DNA of 64,000 bases. Source: Marinimicrobium koreense (GTDB taxonomy: Bacteria; Pseudomonadota; Gammaproteobacteria; Pseudomonadales; Cellvibrionaceae). Position 1 is the first letter of the stretch; the number at the start of each line of letters is the position of its first letter. The notes under the pieces are model-generated. The model was not told where the DNA came from, searched no databases, and saw only the letters and a list, made by a program, of their open reading frames with translations. This document shows positions 9,385 through 17,715 of the stretch, one piece after another. A program made the translations under genes and the position numbers. The stretch is from the NCBI RefSeq assembly GCF_003762925.1, contig NZ_RJUK01000001.1, positions 186,001 to 250,000 on the forward strand, in the 5' to 3' direction.

Positions 9385-9479
9385 CATTGGGTGGGCTTTT
9401 CCCAAACCCTCTCTTCAGGGAAGAAGAGAGGGAGCCCCATGGATGGGTTCATCGCGTTTTGGGAAAAGCCCACCCAATG
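9385..9479 (-). repeat. Conserved-core long hairpin, copy E (single, diverged)
   Basis: Arms 9385-9406 and 9458-9479 form a perfect 22-bp inverted repeat (starting CATTGGGTGGGC). The core is minus-oriented and diverged: on that strand it reads GCGATGAACCCATCC then ATGGGGCTC, with a different inner hairpin (CCTCTCTT/AAGAGAGG). It is the only copy without a visible partner. It lies in the divergent promoter region between the MAPEG gene and fabV, about 195 bp before the fabV start. The other 280 bases of this gap hold nothing I can identify. Confidence 0.8.
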
Positions 9480-9673
9480 TCGTGGCCGGACCCTCTAGTG
9501 CCACTCAAAGCAGCACCCCAAAAACCAAGGATTTCGCCGAAAAAGCCCATCTGCTGGTACAATGCCCGTTTTTCGCCCCGAATCTGAGTACTGGGGCGGT
9601 TGAACGGCCGTTGACAGCACGTAACGACGGTCAGGGCAGCGACCAAACAGACCAGACAAGAGTAGGACTTTAC

Positions 9674-10858
9674 ATGATTATCAAGCCAAAAGTACGCGGA
9701 TTCATCTGCACCAACGCCCACCCACAGGGCTGCGCCGCCAACGTGCGCGAGCAGATCGACTACACCAAGGCCCAGGGGCCCATCAACGGTGGCCCGAAAA
9801 ACGTACTGGTCATCGGCTGCTCCACCGGCTATGGCCTGGCCTCACGCATCACCGCCGCCTACGGCTCTGGCGCCAAAACCCTCGGGGTCTGCTTCGAAAA
9901 ACCGCCCACCGAGAAGCGTACCGCCTCCGCCGGCTACTACAACACCGCCGCCTTCCACGAATTTGCCGAAGCTGATGGCCTCTACGCTCACACCATCAAT
10001 GGGGACGCCTTCTCCGACGAGATCAAGGCCCAGACCATCGAGCAGATCAAAAAAGACCTGGGCAAAATCGACCTGGTGGTCTACAGCCTGGCCTCGCCCC
10101 GACGCACCGACCCCAAGACCGGTGAAACCTACACCTCCGTGCTCAAGCCGATTGGTCAGGCCTACACCTCCAAAGGCCTGAACACCGATACCCTGAAAAT
10201 CACCGAGACCACCGTCGAGCCGGCCAACGACGAAGAAATTGCCAACACCGTCAAAGTGATGGGCGGCGAAGACTGGGAACTGTGGATCGACGCCCTGAAA
10301 GACGCCGACGTGCTGGAGCAGAACTGCCAGACCACCGCCTACACCTACCTGGGCGACAAGCTGACCTGGCCGATCTACGGCAAGGCCACCATCGGCAAGG
10401 CCAAAGAAGACCTGGATCGCGCCTCCCTGGCCATCGACCAGAAACTGGATGACCTCAACGGCACGGCCCACGTCGCGGTACTCAAAGCAGTGGTCACCCA
10501 GGCCAGCTCCGCCATTCCGGTGATGCCGTTGTACATGTCCATCCTGTTCAAAGTAATGAAAGAGCAGGGCACCCATGAAGACTGCATTCACCAGCTGCAG
10601 CGTCTGTTCGTGGAATGCCTGTATAGCGCCAACCCGCGTCTCGACGACGAAGACCGTTTCCGCGTAGACGAGTTGGAGCTGGACCCCAAAGTACAGGCCA
10701 AGGTGGAAGAAATCTGGCCGCAAGTGACCGAAGACAACCTCTTTGAACTGACCGACTACAAGGGCTACAACGAAGGTTTCCTGAAGTTGTTCGGCTTTGG
10801 CGTCGACGGTGTGGACTACGAGGCGGATGTCAGTCCGTTGGTGAAGGCGCCGTTTTAA
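9674..10858 (+). CDS. fabV: Trans-2-enoyl-ACP reductase FabV
   Basis: FabV performs the last, NADH-dependent reduction in each round of fatty acid elongation in the cytoplasm; it is the triclosan-tolerant alternative to FabI. The 394-residue product shows the Rossmann glycine motif [19 protein letters not shown] near residue 46. The FabV-type active site Y-x8-K is in [10 protein letters not shown], with Tyr near 235. The start [20 protein letters not shown] matches the family N-terminus; the frame is open further upstream only because it runs into hairpin E. Two acyltransferase genes follow, so the locus is devoted to lipid synthesis. Confidence 0.97.
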   Translation: MIIKPKVRGFICTNAHPQGCAANVREQIDYTKAQGPINGGPKNVLVIGCSTGYGLASRITAAYGSGAKTLGVCFEKPPTEKRTASAGYYNTAAFHEFAEADGLYAHTINGDAFSDEIKAQTIEQIKKDLGKIDLVVYSLASPRRTDPKTGETYTSVLKPIGQAYTSKGLNTDTLKITETTVEPANDEEIANTVKVMGGEDWELWIDALKDADVLEQNCQTTAYTYLGDKLTWPIYGKATIGKAKEDLDRASLAIDQKLDDLNGTAHVAVLKAVVTQASSAIPVMPLYMSILFKVMKEQGTHEDCIHQLQRLFVECLYSANPRLDDEDRFRVDELELDPKVQAKVEEIWPQVTEDNLFELTDYKGYNEGFLKLFGFGVDGVDYEADVSPLVKAPF

Positions 10859-10928
10859 GCGTTCAACGATGTGTGACGGTGCCGTTGAGTTAAAGCCCCG
10901 AGCTGCCAGTGGCATGCGGCACCTCTGT

Positions 10929-10963
10929 GTCGGATTACGCGCTTTGCGCTAATCCGACCTACG
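10929..10963 (+). repeat. REP-like palindrome (GTCGGATTA type)
   Basis: GTCGGATTACGCGC, a short loop and GCGCTAATCCGAC form a hairpin, followed by CTACG. The same family occurs twice at 63496-63600. It lies directly between fabV and the acyltransferase gene, ending 11 bases before the latter's ATG. Confidence 0.8.
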
Positions 10964-10974
10964 TGAGAGCTTGT

Positions 10975-11886
10975 ATGCCAATAATCTATCCCCTCGTGGG
11001 CATCCTCAGCCTGTCGCTGTACGTGATCACCATCGCGGGCGTGTTCCTGTTGATCATGCCCGTGGCGCTGGTCAAACTGATCATTCCCGCTCTGCGACGC
11101 CCCTGTAATGCCGTGCTCGACAAACTGGCGAGCGGCTGGATTACGCTTAATGGCTGGCATCAAAAGCTGTTGACCCGCACCGACATTCGCGTCAGCGGAG
11201 ATATCGACCAACTCAGTCGCAATGAGTGGTACATGCTGATTGCCAACCATCAGTCCTGGGTCGATATCATGATCCTGGTCCGGGTATTGAACGGCCGAAT
11301 TCCCTACGTGAAATTTTTCTTCAAGCGCGAGCTTCTCTGGGTGCCCCTGCTCGGGCAGGCGCTGTGGGCGATGGACTTTCCGGTGATGCGCCGGCGCAGC
11401 AAAAAAGACATTGCCCGCAATCCGGCGCTGGCCAACGACGACCTGGAGCGTACCCGCAGAGCTTGCGAAATGTATCAACACAGCCCGGTCACCATCATCA
11501 ACTTTCTGGAAGGCACCCGCTTTACGCCGGCCAAGCAGCGGGCGCAAGCCAGCGACGACGGCGCGCCGGAGTTCAGGCACCTGCTCAAGCCCAAAGCCGG
11601 TGGCCTGGCCTTCACCCTATCGGCCATGAACGGTCAGCTTCGACAGATGCTGGATGTGACCCTTTACTACCCCCACGGCCGCCCCACGTTCTGGGAATAC
11701 GCTTGTGGGCGAGTGCGCCGGGTGGACATGCACATCCAGCAGCGCCCCATCACCGACGACATGGTGGGCGACTATCCGAACGATGAGGCATTTCGAGCCC
11801 GGTTTCAGGCCCGCGTCAACGAACTCTGGCAGGAAAAAGACGCCCGTCTGGAGGCCATGGCCCAGGCCGCGGCCGATACGCACTGA
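10975..11886 (+). CDS. Membrane-associated acyltransferase (YihG/PlsC-like)
   Basis: A 303-residue acyltransferase of the YihG type, a relative of 1-acylglycerol-3-phosphate acyltransferases. It has an N-terminal membrane helix (about residues 5-35), the catalytic NHQSWVD (HX4D) near residue 91, and the second motif NFLEGTRFTPAK near residue 178. It would acylate lysophosphatidate or a related lipid at the inner membrane. The ATG at 10975 is preferred. A start 66 bases upstream is possible in frame, but its extra residues are translated from a REP palindrome. The stop is 16 bases before the next gene, so the two are probably co-transcribed. Confidence 0.88.
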   Translation: MPIIYPLVGILSLSLYVITIAGVFLLIMPVALVKLIIPALRRPCNAVLDKLASGWITLNGWHQKLLTRTDIRVSGDIDQLSRNEWYMLIANHQSWVDIMILVRVLNGRIPYVKFFFKRELLWVPLLGQALWAMDFPVMRRRSKKDIARNPALANDDLERTRRACEMYQHSPVTIINFLEGTRFTPAKQRAQASDDGAPEFRHLLKPKAGGLAFTLSAMNGQLRQMLDVTLYYPHGRPTFWEYACGRVRRVDMHIQQRPITDDMVGDYPNDEAFRARFQARVNELWQEKDARLEAMAQAAADTH

Positions 11887-11902
11887 GGTAAATAGATAGC
11901 CT

Positions 11903-12820
11903 ATGGCTGAAACATCCTTCCCCAAACAACTGCTCGCCCCCCGTCACTGGCCCTCCTGGTTGGGTGCCGGGCTATGGTTTCTGATCGCCCAACTGCCTTA
12001 CCGGTTGCAGTGGTGGCTGGCCAAAGCGCTGGCGCCTTTGCTGAGGCTGAATAAAAAACGGCTGAACTTTGCCCGACGCAATATTGAGCTCTGTTTTCCG
12101 AGTCTGTCAGAGGTCGAACGCGAGCGTCTGCTGAAAAAAAACCTCACCTCCACCGCCATGACCGTGTTCGAAACCGGCATCGCCTGGTTCTGGCCGGGCT
12201 GGCGACTGCGCCGACTGTTCACCGTCACCGGCCTGGAACACCTGAAAGCCGCTGAAGAAGCGGGGCAGGGCGCGCTGCTGCTCAGCCTGCACATGACGAC
12301 CCTGGACATTGGCAGCGCCATGCTCGGGCAAGTGGTCAACTTCGACGGCATGTACCGGCCCCACAGCAACCCGGTGTACGACTACCTGCAAATGAAACGC
12401 CGCAGCGCCTATTCCCCCGGCGCCATGACCATTCCCCGCGACAACGTACGCGCCATGATCAGCCGCCTGCGCAAAGGCCGCTTCATCTGGTACGCCCCGG
12501 ACCGGGACCTGGGCTCAAAAAACAGCCTCTTCGCCCCCTTCTTCGGCGTGCAGGCCGCCACCGTCAGTGCCACAGGCAAACTGGTCAGCATGGGCAAGGG
12601 ACGGGTGATTCCGTTTACCCAGTACCGCCTACCCGGCGGGCGCGGTTACGAACTGGTCATCCGGCCGGCATTGGGAGATTTCCCCAGCGGCGACGACTAT
12701 GCCGACACAGTGCGGGTCAACCGCTACATGGAAGAAGCCATCGAAGAGTGCCCACATCAATATTTTTGGGCACAGCCACGCTTCAAAACCCGTCCTGAAG
12801 GTGAACCATCGGTGTATTGA
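11903..12820 (+). CDS. Lipid A acyltransferase family protein (LpxL/LpxM-like)
   Basis: A 305-residue Lyso_PHP/HtrB-family acyltransferase. It has an N-terminal hydrophobic anchor (about residues 20-37), the HX4D motif in SLHMTTLDIGSAM near residue 130, YRPHSNPVYD, and WYAPDRDLG, a variant of the family APDQDYG motif. Such enzymes transfer a secondary acyl chain from acyl-ACP to lipid A at the inner face of the cytoplasmic membrane. Whether this copy is lauroyl- or myristoyl-specific cannot be decided. It follows the YihG-like gene by 16 bases and converges with the pterin synthase homologue 3 bases after its stop. Confidence 0.9.
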   Translation: MAETSFPKQLLAPRHWPSWLGAGLWFLIAQLPYRLQWWLAKALAPLLRLNKKRLNFARRNIELCFPSLSEVERERLLKKNLTSTAMTVFETGIAWFWPGWRLRRLFTVTGLEHLKAAEEAGQGALLLSLHMTTLDIGSAMLGQVVNFDGMYRPHSNPVYDYLQMKRRSAYSPGAMTIPRDNVRAMISRLRKGRFIWYAPDRDLGSKNSLFAPFFGVQAATVSATGKLVSMGKGRVIPFTQYRLPGGRGYELVIRPALGDFPSGDDYADTVRVNRYMEEAIEECPHQYFWAQPRFKTRPEGEPSVY

Positions 12821-12823
12821 GGT

Positions 12824-13666
12824 TTAAGCCTCGGCGATTGCACCTTTATTCATACCTTCATAGGCCTGCACACGAATGGTGCTGGTCGGGTACTCGGACT
12901 TGGTGGTTTTGGCGATGTGGTCGGCAATCAACTCCACCGTAGTATCCGTGTCCATCAGATAACAACAACGCTGGGGCAGGGTAATCTCAAAATCCCCCTG
13001 GGGCGCCGTATAGGCAAAGCGGAAATAATCCCCTTCCTCCGCCACCAGATCCTCACGCGTCGCGAGATAAATATCACGGAACCGACTGGCCCACTCACCC
13101 TCCAGGGCCGGAGAGGGAATATCGTCCGCCCAGATTGCAATCTTCGAACGGTGACCGTGGGCAATCCGTTGACAATTGCCATCGTGCTTCTTCAGGCCGT
13201 GGCTATAGTGATAAAACACACTCTCAATGTATTCGGTGGAAAAGCTCAGGTGCAGGCGCGTGCCTTCGGGGAACAGCTGCTCTTCGTTAAGGCGTTGAAT
13301 GCACCACTCGGCGACGCTTTCACGGGTCAGCTCCTCGGCATCCACCAGCGCCACCGCCTCTTTGGGGCAGCGAAGATCAATCGTCTCGCTGCGGTCCCCA
13401 AAGTGCCAGCGCAGGGACAGAACGTCGCCTTCGTCTTCAAGCTCCAGTTGGTGGGAGTGGCGGGGCACCAGAAGGCGGTGATCAAGCTCGTTGTCCAGCC
13501 ACGCTTTCAGCGTCTTCTTGACCGTACTGAAATCACAGACCATACCCTGTTCATCCAATGCGCCCTCCAGTTGCACATCAGCCAGCCAGGTTTCCCCCAG
13601 CAGGCCGCGGCGGGCATCGAGAAAGCTGAAATCCACGGTGGCGAGGTTGTCGACAAAAAGCAGCAT
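12824..13666 (-). CDS. 6-pyruvoyl/6-carboxy-tetrahydropterin synthase family, two-domain
   Basis: A 280-residue protein built of two tandem PTPS-like domains. The first ends with CDFSTVKKTLKAWLDNELDHRLLV, the family D-F-x3-K and DH-x-LL block near residue 55. The second carries HDGNCQRIAHGHRSKIAIW near residue 175, whose histidines suit zinc binding. QueD-type enzymes make 6-carboxytetrahydropterin for queuosine; two-domain members of this length are common in Pseudomonas and marine relatives, and their exact product is not known to me. I chose MLLFVDNLATVDFSFLD (13666) as start because homologues begin so; the frame is open for 39 more codons, including an ATG at 13681. Confidence 0.8.
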   Translation of the reverse strand: MLLFVDNLATVDFSFLDARRGLLGETWLADVQLEGALDEQGMVCDFSTVKKTLKAWLDNELDHRLLVPRHSHQLELEDEGDVLSLRWHFGDRSETIDLRCPKEAVALVDAEELTRESVAEWCIQRLNEEQLFPEGTRLHLSFSTEYIESVFYHYSHGLKKHDGNCQRIAHGHRSKIAIWADDIPSPALEGEWASRFRDIYLATREDLVAEEGDYFRFAYTAPQGDFEITLPQRCCYLMDTDTTVELIADHIAKTTKSEYPTSTIRVQAYEGMNKGAIAEA

Positions 13667-13788
13667 AAGTTCTGGGGCCATGGGTAATGAACGATGTCGC
13701 CATGATACCAGTTGGAGGGGGAGCTGTGCAGGCTTGAGGGGAGGGGGGAGCTCCCGGGGCCACTCGGCAGGCCCAGGGAGCAAAGGTG

Positions 13789-15915
13789 TCAGTAGAGGTA
13801 AACCGCGCCGGAATCGGTGCCTTCGTTGTTGTCCCGGTCGCCGTTGATGCCCTGGGCATCGCTGTCTTCGCGGTAGGCGCCGATGGCAAGGGTGTCGCCT
13901 TCGGCCGACAGCGCCAGGCCAATGGCGAAACCGTCCCGCGCTTCGGTGTTGGCGGCCTTGATGTAAGAGGCTTCGCGCCAGCGACCGTCAATGATTGAAA
14001 AGAGGTAAGCACCACCGGCACGAGGGGCCGAGTTGTCATCACTGACGCCGTCTATACCGGTCTCGGCGCTGGGCTCGCGCGTGCTGCCTACCACCAGATG
14101 ACGCCCGTTGCGGGCAAAGGCCAGTGTTTCGCCGAAGCGCAGCCCCTGAAGGTTGTTGGAGGCCTTCAGGAATGAGGTCTGTTCCCACTCACCATCCACT
14201 TGGCGGAACAGGTAGACCGCACCACTGTTGGTGGCGACTGTGGTGACGTCCTCAAGGTCGTAATTGTCCGGACTGGAGTTGATCCCGGGCTCGGCCGTCA
14301 GGTCACCGGTGCTGCCCACTGCCAGGCGGGTACCGTCGCCGGATAAGGCAACACTGGCTCCGAAACTTTGAGCGTAGCCGGTCAGTTCCTGCTCGGTGTA
14401 GGTGTGGCTTGGCTTGATATAGGTCGACTGTGACCAGTTATTATCGTTGCGAACGAACAAGTAGACCGCGCCGGCGTTAATGATGGTCCGGTTGTCGTCC
14501 TCACCGTTGATCCCGGTGGAGCGACTGGCGTCACCGGTCGCGCCCACCGCCAGGGTATTGCCGTCGGTGGAGATGGCCAGGCTGCTGCCAAACAGGTGGT
14601 ACAGCGGAGTGCCGGTCGCGGTGATGGCAGAGAAGGTGTTCGAGGCCTTTACATAGGCCTGCTGTGCCCAGCCGCTGTCCGAGTCGGTGAATACATAGAC
14701 GGCACCGGCGTTGGGTGCATCATTGTTGTTCTCGTCGCCGTTGATGCCAGTGGCGTCGCTCGATTCGAACAGGGCGCTGACCGCCAGCGTCTGGCCGTCA
14801 CCGGAGAGGGCGACGCGGTGGCCAAAACGGTCGTTGACGTTGGTCGGGATGGTGACTTCGCCGTCTTCTGTTTCGTCGTCCGCTGCGGGGTCATCGGTGC
14901 CATCGTCTTCGGCCGTCTCGTCGGTTTCTTCTTCCTCTTCTTCCGGGGGTTCGGCATTGGAGGCCTTGAGAAAGGCGTCCTGCGCCCAGCCTTCCTCCCC
15001 GCGTTTGAAGACATACACCGCGCCGGTTCCGGGGGCGCCATTATTGTCCTGTTCCGGATTCACGCCGGTTCCGTCGCTGTCTTCCAGGGTCGCACTGACC
15101 GCGAGCACATCGCCGCCGTCCGACAGGGACAGCGCGAAGCCGAAGCGGTCGTTGTATCGGGTGGTATTGTCACCGTCGTCGTTTTCGCTGGGCGCTTCAG
15201 TGTTGGAGGCTTTCAGATAGGCCTCCTGCTGCCACAGGCCGTCCACCAGGCGGAACACGTAAACGGCGCCGGCACCGAATACGGAGTTGTCGGAGGCATC
15301 ACCGTTGACGCCCCGTGCCTGACTGGCTTCGCGGGGCGCGCTGACCGCCAGGGTCTGGCCATCGGCCGAGAGGGCGACCGCCCAGCCAAACCAGTCGGCG
15401 GCTTCGTTGCTGTCGGCTTTGACAAAGCCGATGGTGTCGAGCATGACGTTCAGGGTCAGTTGCTCGTTGGAATCGTCGTATTCGGAGCAGTCGGCGTTCA
15501 AACAGGCGGTGACGGTATACAGGGCGTTGTGCCAGTCATGCTGGTGCACCGCGACGGTGTCGCTGGCCTCTGTTTCGGTCAGGTTGTCAGCTACCACCTC
15601 GTAGCCACTGCCGTCGCCTGGCTTCTTCTGCAGCTGGTAATACTCAGCACCTTCAACGGCGGTCCAGGAAAAACGGATCTCCTTGGGCTCTACTGATTCG
15701 ACATTGATTTCCGGCCACTCGGCGTCGCTTACGCCTCCGGTATTGCCCGCGTTATCAATACCCCCGCTGAAGCTGCTGGAGCTTGAGCTGGAGCTGGATG
15801 AGGTGTTCTGGTTATTGTCGCTGTCACTGCCACAGGCGCCCAGAGTCAGAGCGAGCAGCAGGGGCAGGCCGAAGCGGGTGACGGAGATCAAGCCGTTGTC
15901 TCGAGTATTACGCAT
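13789..15915 (-). CDS. FG-GAP repeat lipoprotein (predicted beta-propeller)
   Basis: A 708-residue exported protein. The signal peptide ends in the lipobox LTLGAC with Cys28. Then come a run of ten serines (residues 39-48), a fibronectin III-like domain (about residues 66-155, ending near VTACLNADCSEYDD), and about seven FG-GAP type repeats. Each repeat reads roughly DRFG-x3-LS-DG-TLAVGA-x8-GING-x8-AGAVYVF, the number expected for a closed seven-bladed propeller. One inter-blade loop is strongly acidic (PPEEEEEETDETAEDDGTD). The repeats resemble integrin-type calcium-binding blades. Poly-serine linkers of this kind are typical of Cellvibrionales secreted proteins. Function is unknown; surface adhesion or polymer binding is a guess. 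Confidence 0.82.
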   Translation of the reverse strand: MRNTRDNGLISVTRFGLPLLLALTLGACGSDSDNNQNTSSSSSSSSSSFSGGIDNAGNTGGVSDAEWPEINVESVEPKEIRFSWTAVEGAEYYQLQKKPGDGSGYEVVADNLTETEASDTVAVHQHDWHNALYTVTACLNADCSEYDDSNEQLTLNVMLDTIGFVKADSNEAADWFGWAVALSADGQTLAVSAPREASQARGVNGDASDNSVFGAGAVYVFRLVDGLWQQEAYLKASNTEAPSENDDGDNTTRYNDRFGFALSLSDGGDVLAVSATLEDSDGTGVNPEQDNNGAPGTGAVYVFKRGEEGWAQDAFLKASNAEPPEEEEEETDETAEDDGTDDPAADDETEDGEVTIPTNVNDRFGHRVALSGDGQTLAVSALFESSDATGINGDENNNDAPNAGAVYVFTDSDSGWAQQAYVKASNTFSAITATGTPLYHLFGSSLAISTDGNTLAVGATGDASRSTGINGEDDNRTIINAGAVYLFVRNDNNWSQSTYIKPSHTYTEQELTGYAQSFGASVALSGDGTRLAVGSTGDLTAEPGINSSPDNYDLEDVTTVATNSGAVYLFRQVDGEWEQTSFLKASNNLQGLRFGETLAFARNGRHLVVGSTREPSAETGIDGVSDDNSAPRAGGAYLFSIIDGRWREASYIKAANTEARDGFAIGLALSAEGDTLAIGAYREDSDAQGINGDRDNNEGTDSGAVYLY

Positions 15916-16198
15916 GCCTTTGTGTACCTGAGATTTTGGGGAAGCCCGCGATTCTCGGCGCCTCGGGGCTTCGTGTCAAATATTGGCGCAAATGCTCCGC
16001 GGTTGGACCGACATCGGACGAATAAAATCCGCAGGACTGGCAGAAACGGGTCGAATGCCGCTCGGGTGTGCCAGAAAACCGACAACCGGTAGATGAATTC
16101 GGCGCCAACCGTGGTAAGATGCACGATTTTTGGCGCTCCGGCCGGTTCAGGCGGAAGCATATAGTGAGAGTGGTTGACTGACGTCGGAAGCGGAGTCC

Positions 16199-17149
16199 GT
16201 GATGATGACCGTTCAAGAGTTGATGACCCCGGTGGGCACCCAGGTGAATGGCGGCCAGAGCCTGATCGAAGTACTGGCTCTGATGCGCCGCAATCAGCAC
16301 TCCTGTGCCGTTGTGATGGACGGCGACCGAGTGGCGGGCCTGATTCGGGAAAAAGATCTGGTCTCGGTGCTGGCCCAGGTGCTCGAATCCGGCCGGGTCG
16401 AGGTCGGGCGGGCGGCGGACGTGATGACCGTCAACCCGGTCTGTGTGCCCGCCGGAGCGTCGCTGCTGGAGGCGCTCAAACGCGCGCAGGAATATCGTCA
16501 GCGCCAGATGCCGGTGCTGGACGACCGGGGGGCACTGGTGGGCATGATCACTCACACTGACATGGCACAGGCGTATATTCAGATATTGGAGCGCCAGACC
16601 GAGTTGGTCAGTGTCAATCGCGTACTCAGGGCGGAGTCCCTGCAGGATTCCCTGCTCAATATCGGCAATCGTCGCGCGATGGAGCGCGACCTCAAGGTCC
16701 TGGCAACGCATCCCAAGCGCCGTTTTGCCCTGGCATTGCTGGATCTGGACTGGTTCAAGAAATACAACGACTATTACGGTCATCAGGCGGGAGATCGGGC
16801 GTTGCAGCGGGTCTGCGAAACCATTACCGGCCATCTGCGTCAGGGCGATACCCTCTACCGGTACGGTGGTGAGGAGCTGCTGTTGTTAATGCTGGATACC
16901 GACTTGGAAGGGGCCTGGCTCGGCGCCAGCCGGGTGTGCGACGCGGTGCAGAAGCTTCGCATCGAACACGCCCCGAGTCCGCTCGGTGTACTCACTCTGA
17001 GCGCCGGGGTGGCCTGCGAGCCCGGAGCCGGCATATCTCAACTGATTGCCTCGGCCGATCAGGCGCTTTACTACGCCAAAACCCATGGGCACAACAGTGT
17101 TATTCGTGGGCGTCCTGTTGCGGAGCCGGACATCACGCCCTCTTCATGA
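16199..17149 (+). CDS. CBS-pair diguanylate cyclase (CBS-CBS-GGDEF)
   Basis: A 316-residue cytoplasmic protein without membrane segments. Two CBS motifs occupy about residues 4-60 and 68-130 (MTPVGTQVNGGQSLIEV and MTVNPVCVPAGASLLEAL). A GGDEF domain from about residue 150 contains the intact active-site variant GGEEL near residue 223 and the substrate block DLDWFKKYNDYYGH. It should make c-di-GMP from GTP, with the CBS pair probably sensing an adenine nucleotide. No RxxD inhibitory site is obvious five residues before GGEEL (DTLYRYGGEEL). The gene is divergent from the FG-GAP lipoprotein, with a 283-base region between that holds their promoters and nothing else recognisable. Confidence 0.88.
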   Translation: MMMTVQELMTPVGTQVNGGQSLIEVLALMRRNQHSCAVVMDGDRVAGLIREKDLVSVLAQVLESGRVEVGRAADVMTVNPVCVPAGASLLEALKRAQEYRQRQMPVLDDRGALVGMITHTDMAQAYIQILERQTELVSVNRVLRAESLQDSLLNIGNRRAMERDLKVLATHPKRRFALALLDLDWFKKYNDYYGHQAGDRALQRVCETITGHLRQGDTLYRYGGEELLLLMLDTDLEGAWLGASRVCDAVQKLRIEHAPSPLGVLTLSAGVACEPGAGISQLIASADQALYYAKTHGHNSVIRGRPVAEPDITPSS

Positions 17150-17298
17150 CCGCCATGGGGCCAGCGGGTGATTGCAACCGGTTACTCCTGGGGCCAGATC
17201 AAATGTCACGCAATTATCACTTGTAGTTCCCCTGTGGATCCGTACACTGCGCCGCTTTGTGGATAGTCGAGGCGGATGCCTCCTGGACGTGAGCCGTT

Positions 17299-17706
17299 AT
17301 GCCCCATCCCGCTGTTGAACCCCTGTCCCTGACCAACCGTCTCGGGCAGCCCGTTGTATTGGGTGTGAAGTTTATGCCCGGGGAACACCGCGATACCCTG
17401 TTCGTGAGTGCGCCCCGCCAACAGGCCTCCAGTTTTTTTGGCAAGAATGCCGAACCGTTTCTGATGCAGTTGATGGAGCAGCTCCCGCTGGTTCCCGACC
17501 GGTTGAGCATCATCGAGTTGCGCGGCGACCCGGAACATCCGGAGTTCTGGCGTTGGCGTGCAGAGTGGGTCGGGCGCTCCCCCATGGCGCTGCGCGCCGA
17601 ACCGGTGGCCAGCAATGGCTCCCGGTCGGCGCTTCAGTCGCTGCTGGAAGGGCGGCGGCACGAGGGCAGCGGGCAGGCCCGTGCTCCCCGGCGCCGCCAG
17701 GCCTGA
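17299..17706 (+). CDS. Hypothetical protein, 135 aa
   Basis: A soluble 135-residue protein I do not recognise. Features are a well-formed N-terminal half (LSLTNRLGQPVVLGVKFMPGEH, FFGKNAEPFLMQLMEQLPL), a Trp-rich FWRWRAEWVGRSP segment near residue 85, and a low-complexity basic tail (RRHEGSGQARAPRRRQA). There is no signal peptide or membrane helix. It ends nine bases before the metE stop on the other strand. Codon use matches its neighbours, so it is probably a real gene rather than a shadow. Confidence 0.6.
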   Translation: MPHPAVEPLSLTNRLGQPVVLGVKFMPGEHRDTLFVSAPRQQASSFFGKNAEPFLMQLMEQLPLVPDRLSIIELRGDPEHPEFWRWRAEWVGRSPMALRAEPVASNGSRSALQSLLEGRRHEGSGQARAPRRRQA

Positions 17707-17715
17707 GGGCCCGAC

